A DNA stretch of 64,000 bases from JANQHO01 sp965218075 (GCA_965218075.1 CBDCJZ010000003.1:1984001-2048000); one strand, 5' to 3'; numbered from the stretch's first letter, positions 34,309-44,084 are shown. Numbers and translations are program-made. The notes: generated by a model from the letters alone, not told the origin.

Positions 34309-34971
34309 ATGAATGCAGAAAAGCAGTTGTTGAATGATATTAATCCTGTAAAATCTCAAGAAAAGGTGAAAGATGTACTCAATTTAATGAAAGAGTTTAA
34401 ATTTTCACATCTTCCTGTCATTGAGGAAGATAAAAGATATTTAGGTCTGTTATGTGAGGATGATTTATTAGAAGCGGAAAATGAAGACAAGCCCCTCATT
34501 CATTATCTGCGTTTTTTTCGAGCTTATGCCGCAAGTATAAATTCCAATCTTTTTGAAGTTATTAAAATCATTGGTCAAGCTAATCTTAGCTTGTTGCCCA
34601 TTGTTGATCAGGAAGGAATATATCGAGGATATTTATCTCCTCTGAAAGTTATTCGGAGTTTAGCTTGTCAATTGACCTTTTCTGAGACGGGTGGTGTCTT
34701 GATACTTGAGTTGGCAATAAGGGATTTTCAGCTTTCTCAAATTTCCCAGATAATAGAATCGGAAGATGCTAAAATCATGGGAGTTCACCTAATGCAAGTT
34801 GAGAAAGATAAGTTTCATCTGAATCTTAAAATCAATCAAAAAGGATCTAAGCCGCATTCTAAAACATTTGAACGGTATAATTACAAAGTGGTCAAAGTTT
34901 TTCACGAAAACCTTTTTGATGATACTTTAGGAAACCGTTATCAGTTCTTACTCAAATATTTAAACGTTTAG
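34309..34971 (+). CDS. CBS-domain protein
   Basis: About 220 residues with a CBS pair (about 1-115: NDINPVKSQEKVKDVLNLMK, FSHLPVIEEDKRYLGLLCED; then a second motif SLLPIVDQEGIYRGYLSPLK) and a C-terminal ACT-like segment (GGVLILELAIRDFQLSQISQ then IIESEDAKIMGVHL). CBS pairs usually bind adenosyl ligands and regulate partners. It sits 2 bases before nadK in a widely kept Bacteroidota arrangement, so a link to nucleotide-cofactor supply is plausible but unproven. The ATG at 34309 fits the leaderless promoter better than a TTG at 34300. Confidence 0.88.
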   Translation: MNAEKQLLNDINPVKSQEKVKDVLNLMKEFKFSHLPVIEEDKRYLGLLCEDDLLEAENEDKPLIHYLRFFRAYAASINSNLFEVIKIIGQANLSLLPIVDQEGIYRGYLSPLKVIRSLACQLTFSETGGVLILELAIRDFQLSQISQIIESEDAKIMGVHLMQVEKDKFHLNLKINQKGSKPHSKTFERYNYKVVKVFHENLFDDTLGNRYQFLLKYLNV

Positions 34972-34973
34972 CC

Positions 34974-35852
34974 ATGAAAGTAGCAGTATTCGGCAAATCC
35001 TTTACTCTCGAGTCGCGTTCTTACGTGGAAACTTTACATAGCCAGTTAATGGCAGCAGAGGTTGAACTACGGATTTTTACTCGGCTTAACCATTTTATCC
35101 GGGAACATTGCAATCTGAATTTGGATTTTAAAGATTTCGATACTTATGAAGAATTATTGAAGTTTTCCCCGGATTTTCTCATTACTCTTGGGGGAGATGG
35201 AACTATACTGGATGCCGTTACTTACGTGCGTAGCTCTGGGATCCCTATTTTGGGAATTAATACCGGACGTTTAGGTTTTTTATCTAATGTAAGTAAAGAA
35301 AATATAAGCGAGGCCGTAAAGGCGCTTATTGTAGGTAAGTACGTCATTGATGAACGTTATGTTATAGTTCTCAATACCAATTCGGTTGACATGGGTCTTA
35401 ATTTTGCCTTGAATGAAGTTGCAATAAGCCGAAAGGATACCACTGCTATGATTACGGTTCATGCATGGATAAATGACGACTACCTTAGCAGCTATTGGGC
35501 GGATGGAGTAATTGTTGCTACACCTACCGGTAGTACCGGATATTCCCTTAGTTGTGGAGGGCCAATTATTATGCCTAGTTCTGAAAGCTTAGTTATTACT
35601 CCTATAGCGCCACACAATCTTAATCTACGTCCTTTCGTTATTCCCAATAAATACAACATTAAGTTAAAAGTAGAAGGTAGAAAAGGACAGTTTTTAGTTT
35701 CCATGGATTCGAGAATTCACCCCGTAGATTTCGGATCTGAACTGGAAATAGGCTTAGGAGAATTTAAGGTAAAAATGGTGAAAACAGAAGTGCAGGATTT
35801 TATTACCACCCTCAGAAATAAGTTACTTTGGGGATTAGATCGAAGAAATTAA
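34974..35852 (+). CDS. nadK: NAD kinase
   Basis: 292 residues. It phosphorylates NAD to NADP. The GGDGT motif is in LITLGGDGTILDAV near residue 70, NTGRLGFLS follows near residue 98, and the diacylglycerol-kinase-like TPTGSTGYSLSCGGPI block is near residue 185. Length normal. Second gene of the operon that begins with the CBS protein. Confidence 0.97.
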   Translation: MKVAVFGKSFTLESRSYVETLHSQLMAAEVELRIFTRLNHFIREHCNLNLDFKDFDTYEELLKFSPDFLITLGGDGTILDAVTYVRSSGIPILGINTGRLGFLSNVSKENISEAVKALIVGKYVIDERYVIVLNTNSVDMGLNFALNEVAISRKDTTAMITVHAWINDDYLSSYWADGVIVATPTGSTGYSLSCGGPIIMPSSESLVITPIAPHNLNLRPFVIPNKYNIKLKVEGRKGQFLVSMDSRIHPVDFGSELEIGLGEFKVKMVKTEVQDFITTLRNKLLWGLDRRN

Positions 35853-35911
35853 AAAGCATGCTTAATCTTTAAAGGACTCTTTGTTGGATAGCTTTCCCAT
35901 CGTTTTTGAGA

Positions 35912-36733
35912 ATGTGGTTTAAATGTTTCATTTTCAAAATATTATTTGCCTGCTTTTGCTTCATAGCGAATTCTCAATATCCAGAAATAGGATTCTTTGG
36001 AGGAGGCAGTAATTTTATTGGTGATGTGGGAGAATACACTATTCATTTACCTAAGGGTTATGCCTTGGGAGCTTTTTTCAGGTATAATTTTGACAGATAC
36101 TGGGCTGTAAGAGCACATTTGAATTATGGCTGTATACGAAATGCAGATAGCTTATCTAACTGGCCATCCAGAGTAAACCGCAATTTGCATTTTGAGTCAC
36201 CTATATGGGAGGGGACTGTTTTAGCGGAATTTAATTTTCTCGAGTTTGAACCTGGCACTAAGCATAATCATACCCCTTACATATTAGGGGGTTTTGGGAT
36301 ATTTTCATTTAATCCTAAAGCTATTTATCAAGGAAAAACCTACGAGTTGCAGAAATTGGGAACAGAAGGTCAGGGAACCAGTGAAAACGACAATGCTCAT
36401 TATTCACTAGCCTCCAGCTTTTTCGAATTTGGTGTAGGCTATAAGTTTTCAATTGGTCCTTTTACTTCACTCGGTATAGAAAGTACTTTCAGAAGAACTA
36501 GCACTGACTATTTGGATGATGCGAGTGGTCTCTATGCTGACTTTCATATTATAGCAGGAGAAAATATGGATATAGCAGCGGCTTTGTCAGACAGGAGTCT
36601 TATTGATAGCGATAAAGAAGGGGTATATCGCGGTAATCCAGCGAATAACGATTGGTACATATTTACCGGGATTACATTTCAATTTATGTTTGACGATCTA
36701 TATGAAAAGTGTGTAACTTTTGTAGGTCAATGA
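35912..36733 (+). CDS. Outer-membrane/periplasmic protein of the DUF6089 type
   Basis: About 273 residues with a signal peptide (MWFKCFIFKILFACFCFIAN then SQ). The mature start PEIGFFGGGSNFIGDVGEY and later YALGAFFRYNFDRYWAVRAH, PYILGGFGIFSFNPKA and GVGYKFSIGPFTSLGIES look like an 8-strand barrel. The family regularly precedes uppS-bamA in Bacteroidota, hence the DUF6089 assignment (family name from memory). It overlaps uppS by 4 bases (ATGA), so it is translationally coupled to the envelope genes. Possible role in outer-membrane assembly is inferred from position only. Confidence 0.8.
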   Translation: MWFKCFIFKILFACFCFIANSQYPEIGFFGGGSNFIGDVGEYTIHLPKGYALGAFFRYNFDRYWAVRAHLNYGCIRNADSLSNWPSRVNRNLHFESPIWEGTVLAEFNFLEFEPGTKHNHTPYILGGFGIFSFNPKAIYQGKTYELQKLGTEGQGTSENDNAHYSLASSFFEFGVGYKFSIGPFTSLGIESTFRRTSTDYLDDASGLYADFHIIAGENMDIAAALSDRSLIDSDKEGVYRGNPANNDWYIFTGITFQFMFDDLYEKCVTFVGQ

Positions 36734-37470
36734 GCGTTAGAGAGCAAATAAAACACCAGAGTATTCCAGAGCACATAGCTATAATCATGGATGGCAACGG
36801 TCGTTGGGCCAAAGAAAAAGGATATCCCCGTGCTATAGGTCATAAAAATGGAGTAGATACTTTGGGAAAAATTGCTAGCGCTTCTGCAGAAATTGGAATA
36901 AAATTTCTCACTGTTTATGTCTTTTCCAGTGAAAATTGGCAGCGACCTCACGACGAAGTAAATACATTGATGAGTTTATTGGCGTCAAGTTTAAAAGAGA
37001 AACTAAGAACGTTGATGGATAACGATATAAGCTTAAATGTTATCGGTAATACACATAGCTTGCCCGATAAGTGCTACCGCGAACTAAAGAAGGTAATTTA
37101 TAAAACAACCGATAATAAACATATGATACTTACCATAGCCCTTAGCTACAGCTCTAAGGAAGAAATTGTGGAAGCTACCCGAGATATTGCCAAAGAGGTA
37201 AAAGAAGGAAATATCAGCCTAGACGACATTGATGAAAACCTATTTGAAAAATATCTTTACACTAAAAACATGTCTTATCCTGACCTATTGATCAGGACCG
37301 GTGGAGAATATCGTGTGAGTAACTATTTGCTATGGCAAATAGCTTATTCAGAGCTATATTTTACTGCTAAACTTTGGCCTGATTTTAACGAGGAAGATTT
37401 GTATAAAGCTATTTTGGACTACCAAAGAAGGGAAAGAAGATTTGGAAAAATCAGCGAGCAATTAAACTGA
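36730..37470 (+). CDS. uppS: Isoprenyl transferase (undecaprenyl diphosphate synthase)
   Basis: About 246 residues. It makes the undecaprenyl carrier for peptidoglycan and O-antigen. It starts within ATGA of the upstream stop (a GTG 21 bases earlier is rejected because that tail is not family-like). Conserved blocks: HIAIIMDGNGRWAKEKGYPR with catalytic Asp, YVFSSENWQRP, and DLLIRTGGEYRVSNYLLWQ then ELYFTAKLWPDF. bamA follows 9 bases after the stop. Confidence 0.96.
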   Translation: MSVREQIKHQSIPEHIAIIMDGNGRWAKEKGYPRAIGHKNGVDTLGKIASASAEIGIKFLTVYVFSSENWQRPHDEVNTLMSLLASSLKEKLRTLMDNDISLNVIGNTHSLPDKCYRELKKVIYKTTDNKHMILTIALSYSSKEEIVEATRDIAKEVKEGNISLDDIDENLFEKYLYTKNMSYPDLLIRTGGEYRVSNYLLWQIAYSELYFTAKLWPDFNEEDLYKAILDYQRRERRFGKISEQLN

Positions 37471-37479
37471 TGATGCCAG

Positions 37480-39978
37480 ATGTATAAACAGGTTTTCTCG
37501 TTAACAGCATTGTTATGTGTAATTCTTGCTCAAGCTCAGATCTCTACTTCCAAAAGTTTACAGGAACTAGCTCTAGAGTCTTCTCGAGAATACGAAATAG
37601 GCGGTATTATAATAACAGGATCTGATAACTTAGACAAGCAGATGATTCGGCTTATCTCAGGGATTAGCGTGGGAGATAAAATTTATCTTCCGAGTGATGA
37701 AACGGCCAAGGCTATTAAAAATTTGTGGAAACAAAAGCTCTTTGATGATATTGGTATCTATGTAACTGAAATAAAAGGTAGCACAGCTTTTCTGGAAATC
37801 CGCCTAAGAGAATTACCAAAGCTTAGTTATTACGGCATCAGAGGTAATTTAACCAAATCCGAAAAAAATGATTTAAAAGAAGAGTTGAATCTGAACCGGG
37901 GAGCTATTGTTACTGAAAATCTCATAGTTAATACGGAGAATATTGTCCAAAAGTTTTTCGTTGATAAAGGCTACTTGAATGTGGAATTAGAGATCCATAA
38001 ACGATCTGATACTGCCGAAAGTAATGCAGTGATTGTAGAAATTAATGTAGATAGAGGTAAAAAGGTAAAAATTAAAAACATTGAATTTTATGGCAATGAA
38101 AAGCTAAGTGATAAAGATCTCCGAAAATCTATGAAAGAAACCAAACGCAAACGAATTTGGAACATCTTTAAATCTTCGAAATTTATAAGAGATGAATATG
38201 AGGAAGATAAACATAAGATTATAGAAAAATATAATAAAAATGGTTTCCGTGATGCGCGAATCATAGAAGATTCTATCTATAGAGTAAAAGACGACCGGAT
38301 TTCTATTGCCATTACTGTAGAAGAAGGAAGCAAATATTATTTCAGAAATATCACGTGGCTGGGTAATACCAAATACAGCAATGAAACACTTCAGGAAATC
38401 CTGAAAATAAATAAAAGAGATGTTTACGATGTCTCTTATTTGCAGGAAAGATTATTTCTTGATCCACAGGGTGGAGATGTGAGTTCCCTTTATCTGGATA
38501 ACGGATACCTCTTTTTTGACCTCAACCCGGTAGAGGTGTTGGTAGAGAATGATTCTATTGATATTGAAATGAGAATTAGAGAAGGGCGGCAAGCTACTAT
38601 TAATAAAGTAACTGTCGTGGGCAATGACCGTACTAATGACCAGGTAATTATAAGAGAATTGCGCACTAAGCCGGGGGAACTTTTTCGCAAGTCAAATGTA
38701 CAGCGAAGTTTACGGGAACTACAACAATTGGGCTTTTTTGAACCCACAAAACTGAATGTAAATCCCAAGCCCAATGCCGAGACAGGGACAGTTGATATAG
38801 AATATTCAGTGGTGGAGCGCTCTACCAGTCAGTTGGAATTACAAGGTGGCTGGGGAGCTGGTCGCCTGGTGGGGACCGTAGGTCTTAATTTCAATAATTT
38901 CTCGGCACGTAACGTCTTTAATAAAAGATCCTGGCAACCGCTTCCTTCTGGTGATGGACAAACTATTAACCTCAGGGTCCAAAGCAACGGCTTGTTTTTT
39001 CAATCTTATAGTATCTCATTCACCGAACCTTGGCTAGGTGGTAAGAAGCCAAATTCTCTAACGGTATCTCTTTATCATAATATTCAGAATGTCAATGGAT
39101 TACCCGGTGACGATCCCAATCGTCAATCGTTGAATATTACTGGTGTAACTTTTGGCCTGGGAAAGAGATTGAAATGGCCAGATGATTATTTTACCCTTTA
39201 TCAAACGGTAGATTTTCAACTGTTCGACCTTCGCAATTACTCTTTAGCTAGAATTACTTTTGATGATGGACGAGTAAATAACATTGCTTATAAAATTACT
39301 TTAGGACGCAATAGCGTAGACTATCCCATCTACCCCCGAAAAGGTTCTCTTTTTAATGTGACGTTGGAAGTCACACCTCCATATTCATTATTCAATGATC
39401 GCGACTATACTCAACTGGATGACGATTCAAAGTTTGAGTTTTTGGAATATTATAAGTGGAAGTTTAACACGAGTTGGTTTACCGAAATATTCCCCAAAGT
39501 AGTAATTAAATCAGCAGGGGAATTTGGTTTTCTGGGAGCTTACAACAGCGATATAGGTCTACCTCCTTTTGAAAGATTCTTTGTAGGGGGCGATGGGCTA
39601 CAGAACTTTGTGCTGGATGGGCGTGAAATTATTGGTTTAAGAGGTTATCCTAATAACAGTGTTACTCCTGGGGATGAGGGGAGTAACAACGGCGGGGCCC
39701 TGTACAATAAATTCACCTTAGAGTTGAGGTATTTGATCACTGAAAATCCAAGTGCGCAAATATTTGCCCTTTCATTTTTAGAAGCGGGTAATAATTATGA
39801 TACTTTTAATAATTATCAGCCGTTCACTATGAAAAGGTCTGCTGGTATGGGAGTACGTATATTTATGCCCATGTTTGGCTTGCTCGGTATAGACTTTGGC
39901 TATGGTTTTGACAATATTCCTGGGCAGGCTTTCCCTAGTGGATGGAACACGCATTTTATTATTGGTCAGCAATTTTAA
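37480..39978 (+). CDS. bamA: Outer-membrane protein assembly factor BamA
   Basis: 832 residues. Signal peptide ends ILAQAQ. Five POTRA domains at about residues 35-430, each with the pattern of a conserved Gly-Asn turn (VKIKNIEFYGNEKLSDKDLR; VTVVGNDRTNDQVIIRELRT). The C-terminal ~390 residues are the barrel, with FVGGDGLQNFVLDGREIIGL then RGYPN marking the conserved loop-6 RGY/RGF motif, and the terminal aromatic IIGQQF. It folds outer-membrane proteins. Its place between uppS and two skp genes is the conserved Bacteroidota order. Confidence 0.96.
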   Translation: MYKQVFSLTALLCVILAQAQISTSKSLQELALESSREYEIGGIIITGSDNLDKQMIRLISGISVGDKIYLPSDETAKAIKNLWKQKLFDDIGIYVTEIKGSTAFLEIRLRELPKLSYYGIRGNLTKSEKNDLKEELNLNRGAIVTENLIVNTENIVQKFFVDKGYLNVELEIHKRSDTAESNAVIVEINVDRGKKVKIKNIEFYGNEKLSDKDLRKSMKETKRKRIWNIFKSSKFIRDEYEEDKHKIIEKYNKNGFRDARIIEDSIYRVKDDRISIAITVEEGSKYYFRNITWLGNTKYSNETLQEILKINKRDVYDVSYLQERLFLDPQGGDVSSLYLDNGYLFFDLNPVEVLVENDSIDIEMRIREGRQATINKVTVVGNDRTNDQVIIRELRTKPGELFRKSNVQRSLRELQQLGFFEPTKLNVNPKPNAETGTVDIEYSVVERSTSQLELQGGWGAGRLVGTVGLNFNNFSARNVFNKRSWQPLPSGDGQTINLRVQSNGLFFQSYSISFTEPWLGGKKPNSLTVSLYHNIQNVNGLPGDDPNRQSLNITGVTFGLGKRLKWPDDYFTLYQTVDFQLFDLRNYSLARITFDDGRVNNIAYKITLGRNSVDYPIYPRKGSLFNVTLEVTPPYSLFNDRDYTQLDDDSKFEFLEYYKWKFNTSWFTEIFPKVVIKSAGEFGFLGAYNSDIGLPPFERFFVGGDGLQNFVLDGREIIGLRGYPNNSVTPGDEGSNNGGALYNKFTLELRYLITENPSAQIFALSFLEAGNNYDTFNNYQPFTMKRSAGMGVRIFMPMFGLLGIDFGYGFDNIPGQAFPSGWNTHFIIGQQF

Positions 39979-39999
39979 TTTATTAATTTCGCCTGGTCT

Positions 40000-40506
40000 A
40001 TGAAAAGCAGTCTTTTACTTATAGTTGGGATGATTTTTGGTATCTTATTGCGTGCTCAACGTTTTAGCATCGTTGATTCAGAAATGATTCTGAGCAAAAT
40101 TCCAGAATATAATCAGGCACAAAAGCAATTAGATCAATTATCAAACAACTGGGCAGGAGAAGTACAAATATCGCGCTTAGAAATTAAAGTTTTACAAAAA
40201 GCTTATGATGCAGAAAAAATCCTACTGACAGAAGAAATGCAGGAAGAGCGATTGACTGAAATTAAAGAGAAAGAAACCGAAGCTAGGGGTCTTCAGAGTA
40301 AGTATTTTGGACCTGAAGGAGAGATATATAAGAAGAGAAAAGAGTTCGTGCAACCTATACAAGATCAGATTTATAATGCCGTTCGGGAAGTGGCTCGGAG
40401 AAGAAAGTTAGATGTAGTTTTTGATAAAAGTAGTGACCTTATAACTTTATATAATAGCGATAAGGTTGACATAAGTGATGAGGTGCTCAAAAAACTTGGA
40501 TATTGA
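40000..40506 (+). CDS. OmpH/Skp-family periplasmic chaperone, first copy
   Basis: 168 residues: signal peptide (LLLIVGMIFGILLRAQ), strand RFSIVDSEMILSKIPEYNQA, a long coiled-coil hairpin of about 80 residues rich in Glu/Lys, and a C-terminal LDVVFDKSS strand. Skp trimers hold unfolded outer-membrane proteins for BamA. The gene lies 21 bases after bamA and is the first of two skp-like genes, a common arrangement in Bacteroidota. Confidence 0.92.
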   Translation: MKSSLLLIVGMIFGILLRAQRFSIVDSEMILSKIPEYNQAQKQLDQLSNNWAGEVQISRLEIKVLQKAYDAEKILLTEEMQEERLTEIKEKETEARGLQSKYFGPEGEIYKKRKEFVQPIQDQIYNAVREVARRRKLDVVFDKSSDLITLYNSDKVDISDEVLKKLGY

Positions 40507-40534
40507 ATTTATAACTAAAGTGAAATAGTAAATT

Positions 40535-41053
40535 ATGATTATTGAAAAAAGAATAGCCGGTTTATTAATATTATTGGGAACAGTGCTTGCAACTTTTGCA
40601 TCAGCGCAGCAAAGGATAGGTCATATTAATGCGGATGAATTGTTACAATTGATGCCGGAAACTAATCAGGCTCAGCAACAACTAGAAGCTTATGGAAAGC
40701 AATTAGAAAAAGACCTCAAAGAGATGGAAACGGAACTGGATACTAAAATCCAAAATTTTCGTAGTAATGAAAAAATGATGACTCAGCTTTCGCGTGAAAC
40801 TAAAACCAAAGAAATTCAGGGGCTACAACTACGTATACAGGAGTACAGCTTGAGGGCTCAGGAAGATTTGCAGCAAAAACAGGTCGAATTATTAACCCCC
40901 GTCATTGAGAAAGCTACTAGAGCCGTTCAGGAAGTAGCTAAGGAGGGAGAATTTAGCTATATTTTAGATAGCTCACCCAGCAAAGCAGTAGTAGTGTTTG
41001 CTGAAAATGGAGAAGATATTATGCTCAAAGTAAAGGCAAAACTGGGCCTATAG
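40535..41053 (+). CDS. OmpH/Skp-family periplasmic chaperone, second copy
   Basis: 172 residues with a signal peptide ending TFASAQ. It has the family start RIGHINADELLQLMPETNQA, a coiled coil (residues about 45-125) and the C-terminal EFSYILDSSP strand. It is clearly paralogous to the gene 28 bases upstream but only moderately similar, so the duplication is old. Presumed BamA client chaperone. Confidence 0.93.
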   Translation: MIIEKRIAGLLILLGTVLATFASAQQRIGHINADELLQLMPETNQAQQQLEAYGKQLEKDLKEMETELDTKIQNFRSNEKMMTQLSRETKTKEIQGLQLRIQEYSLRAQEDLQQKQVELLTPVIEKATRAVQEVAKEGEFSYILDSSPSKAVVVFAENGEDIMLKVKAKLGL

Positions 41054-41130
41054 TCTTAGTCTCTTTTATATAAAAAGAAAAAATGACTTAGCATTTGCCT
41101 TTTTGGAGTGATTTTTTTATTCATATCTTT

Positions 41131-41919
41131 TTGAAAAGACCTATTGGCATATTCGACTCTGGAGTAGGAGGTTTAACTGTTGCGATAGCACTCAAAGAGA
41201 TACTGCCCCGAGAATCCTTTATTTATTTTGGGGATATACAACATGTACCTTATGGAGATAAGTCTAGGAAAACTATCATCGGATACTCAGAGAATGCTAC
41301 TCGCTTTCTTTCTTCACAAAACTGTAAAATAATAGTGATGGCTTGTAATACTGCTTCTGCTATCGCTTTCCAAGCTTTGACTAAAAAGTTCCCGCAAACT
41401 ATTATTCTGAATATAATTGACCCCGTGGTAAAATATGTAGCAGCCTCTATTAATGGCAAAGTGGGCATTATTGCTACCCGTGCTACAATCAGGTCTAATT
41501 TTTATAAAAATCGCTTGCAAGAGCTCAATTCTAAGTTAGAACTGGTTTCAGCAACAGCCCCACTTTTAGTTCCGATTATTGAGAAAGGCTTTATAAACAC
41601 GGATATTAGCAAAAGAGCTATTCTCCAATACTTGGGACAAAGTAAATTTGACAAGATTTCTGCCCTTATTTTAGGATGTACCCATTACTCTTTGATTGAA
41701 AAGGAAATAAAACAATATCTTGAAGATAAAACTAAGATTATTAATTCTCCTGAATTAGTAGCTAAAGAGCTGAGAAGAATTCTGATGAGAAACAAACTCC
41801 TGAATTCAGCTACAAAAGTGGAATATAAATTTTATGTTTCTAATAAAAGCCCTGTCTTTTCCCAAATTGCCCGCATGTTCTTTGGAGAAGAGATAAATCT
41901 TACTGAAAAAAGAATATAG
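41131..41919 (+). CDS. murI: Glutamate racemase
   Basis: About 262 residues. It makes D-glutamate for peptidoglycan. The start is probably TTG at 41131 (MKRPIGIFDSGVGGLTV); a TTG at 41095 would add 12 residues not seen in the family. The two catalytic Cys lie in MACNTASAIAF (near residue 70) and LGCTHYSLI (near residue 184). It is last in the envelope operon after the skp pair, with a 77-base gap. Confidence 0.92.
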   Translation: MKRPIGIFDSGVGGLTVAIALKEILPRESFIYFGDIQHVPYGDKSRKTIIGYSENATRFLSSQNCKIIVMACNTASAIAFQALTKKFPQTIILNIIDPVVKYVAASINGKVGIIATRATIRSNFYKNRLQELNSKLELVSATAPLLVPIIEKGFINTDISKRAILQYLGQSKFDKISALILGCTHYSLIEKEIKQYLEDKTKIINSPELVAKELRRILMRNKLLNSATKVEYKFYVSNKSPVFSQIARMFFGEEINLTEKRI

Positions 41920-42029
41920 CCATTTTTAATGGTTATATTATTGACCGCGACATATAATATGGAATTAACAAGAAGTTTAAGGCAGGATGTAATTCAAGGA
42001 AGGGGTCTGATTTTTTAGCAGCCTGCAAT

Positions 42030-42045
42030 TTTGTAATTTTACAAA
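42030..42045. promoter_or_regulatory. Perfect inverted repeat upstream of sufS
   Basis: TTTGTAA-TT-TTACAAA, two 7-base arms around a 2-base spacer, 69 bases before the sufS ATG. Its form suits a dimeric regulator such as a CRP/FNR or Rrf2-type protein, but no regulator gene is nearby and the assignment is a guess. Confidence 0.35.
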
Positions 42046-42114
42046 GTCCCAGTACAGAATAACATACGGAATTTGTGAGAGATTCGGGAAATTGCAAAGC
42101 TAAAATAAAATTCC

Positions 42115-43350
42115 ATGAACATTGCAGAAACGGTTTTCAACGTTGATGTCATACGAAAAAGCTTTCCTTCACTTCATCAAAGAGTGAATGAATCTCCCTT
42201 GGTGTATTTCGATAATGCTGCCACCTCGCAAAAACCACAGATGGTTATTGATGCCATTTCAGAATACTATCAAACCATCAACAGTAACGTCCACCGCGGG
42301 GTACACCATCTCAGCCAACTAGCTACCGAAGCTTACGAAACGTCCCGCAAAAAAGTACAACTGCATCTCCATGCGAAGCATAGTCATGAAATTATCTTTA
42401 CCAAAGGAACTACTGATGGGATAAATCTGGTTGCTTTCGGCTTAGGCCAAGAATTGATCAAAGCCAAAGACGAGATCATTATCTCGGTTATAGAGCACCA
42501 TAGTAATATAGTGCCTTGGAAAATGCTGTGTGAAAGAAATAGAGCTACTCTCAAAGTTATTCCAGCCAACGAAAAGGGAGAGCTCATTCAGGAAGAATAC
42601 GACAAGCTCCTTAGCAATAAAACCAAGCTGGTAGCTTTTAATCACGTTTCCAATACTTTGGGAACTATTAACCCGGTTAAAGAAATGACTACCAAAGCTC
42701 ATGCAGTTGGTGCAGTCGTATTAGTGGATGGTGCTCAAGCTGTTCCCCACATGGCTCTTGATGTGCAAGACCTCAATGCTGATTTTTACGTTTTCAGCTC
42801 TCATAAAATGTTCGGTCCCACTGGTATCGGAGTATTGTATGGCAAGGAAGAATGGTTGGAAAAACTTCCTCCCTATCAGGGTGGGGGAGAAATGATTAGA
42901 AGCGTGAGTTTTGAAAAAATCATTTATGCCGAACTTCCCTACAAATTTGAAGCTGGCACCCCTAACATAGAGGCCGGTATAGTATTGGGCAAAGTGGTAG
43001 ATTTTCTTCAGGAAATAGGTCTCGAAAACATTGTTGCCTATGAACAGGGGCTATTGGATTACGGTACGCAGAGGCTGATGGAAGTTGATCGATTGCGGGT
43101 CATCGGTCAGGCGGAAAAAAAAGCCAGTGTTATTTCTTTCCTTCTAGGCGATCTGCATCCCTATGATGTAGGCTCTATTATTGACAAGCTTGGAATAGCT
43201 GTAAGGACAGGACATCATTGTACCCAGCCCCTTATGGATTACTTTAATATTCCGGGAACTATCAGGGCTTCCTTTTCTTTTTACAATACCAAAGAAGAAA
43301 TTGACCGTATGATAAAAGCTCTTAGAAAGGCGCAAATGATGCTTTCGTAG
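42115..43350 (+). CDS. sufS: Cysteine desulfurase SufS
   Basis: 411 residues. This PLP enzyme takes sulfur from cysteine for Fe-S cluster assembly and passes it to SufE. PLP lysine is near residue 231 in VFSSHKMFGPTGIGVLYG, and the active-site persulfide Cys is near residue 369 in RTGHHCTQPLMD; FDNAATSQKPQ is the group II start. sufE lies 846 bases downstream, with a methyltransferase gene between. sufB, sufC and sufD are not in the window. Confidence 0.96.
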   Translation: MNIAETVFNVDVIRKSFPSLHQRVNESPLVYFDNAATSQKPQMVIDAISEYYQTINSNVHRGVHHLSQLATEAYETSRKKVQLHLHAKHSHEIIFTKGTTDGINLVAFGLGQELIKAKDEIIISVIEHHSNIVPWKMLCERNRATLKVIPANEKGELIQEEYDKLLSNKTKLVAFNHVSNTLGTINPVKEMTTKAHAVGAVVLVDGAQAVPHMALDVQDLNADFYVFSSHKMFGPTGIGVLYGKEEWLEKLPPYQGGGEMIRSVSFEKIIYAELPYKFEAGTPNIEAGIVLGKVVDFLQEIGLENIVAYEQGLLDYGTQRLMEVDRLRVIGQAEKKASVISFLLGDLHPYDVGSIIDKLGIAVRTGHHCTQPLMDYFNIPGTIRASFSFYNTKEEIDRMIKALRKAQMMLS

Positions 43351-43379
43351 CTCATAAATTTATCTTGCTGGCTTAATTG

Positions 43380-44084
43380 ATGGTTAAGATTACTCCTGAT
43401 ATTATTAATGATAAGTTGATTATCCCGCAGGCTGACTCTACTACTCCCATAAAGAAGGAAGAAGCAAAAGCCATTTATGATTTAATTCGATCCAAAGGCA
43501 TAAACAAAACTCTAGAAATCGGTTTTGCCTATGCTTGCTCGGCTGCACATGTCATGGCTGCTACCGATAAGCATCATATAGCAATTGATCCGTTTCAGGA
43601 TTATTATGACAACTTGGGTGTAAAGAACATAGAGGCTTTAGGCTTAGCAGATAGACTAGAGCTCATACGTGATTTTTCTCATATTGTATTACCTCAATTT
43701 GTAAAGGAAAGCAGAAAGTTTGAATTCATTTTTATTGATGGCGATCACAAATTTGATGGAATTTTTATCGACTTTTATTATTCTGATTTTCTTATTAACA
43801 AAGGTGGCTTACTTCTATTCCACGATACATGGATGAGAAGTATCCAGTTGGTTTTACAGTTCATTCGTAAAAATCGGAAAGATTATAAAGAATTGCCACT
43901 TGCCAATCAGAATATGGCTCTGTTTACAAAAGTGAGCGAAGATGAAAGAGATGGGATGCATTTCCGTGAATTTTATACTCTAAAATCATATGCCCGTCAC
44001 CATATCACTATGCATATGTACGAAAACTCAAATGGATTTATTAAGAAGTTTTGGCTGGAAATAAAAAAAGTCCTCAGAAAATAA
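43380..44084 (+). CDS. Class I SAM-dependent methyltransferase
   Basis: About 234 residues. The SAM-binding motif I reads KTLEIGFAYACSAAHVMAA, followed by HHIAIDPFQDYY (acidic motif II) and FEFIFIDGDHKFDGIFIDFY then LLLFHDTW, as in the Methyltransf_24 (cephalosporin hydroxylase/O-methyltransferase-like) group. The substrate is unknown. It is inserted between sufS and sufE on the same strand, 29 bases after sufS. The ATG at 43380 is used rather than a TTG 3 bases earlier. Confidence 0.85.
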   Translation: MVKITPDIINDKLIIPQADSTTPIKKEEAKAIYDLIRSKGINKTLEIGFAYACSAAHVMAATDKHHIAIDPFQDYYDNLGVKNIEALGLADRLELIRDFSHIVLPQFVKESRKFEFIFIDGDHKFDGIFIDFYYSDFLINKGGLLLFHDTWMRSIQLVLQFIRKNRKDYKELPLANQNMALFTKVSEDERDGMHFREFYTLKSYARHHITMHMYENSNGFIKKFWLEIKKVLRK

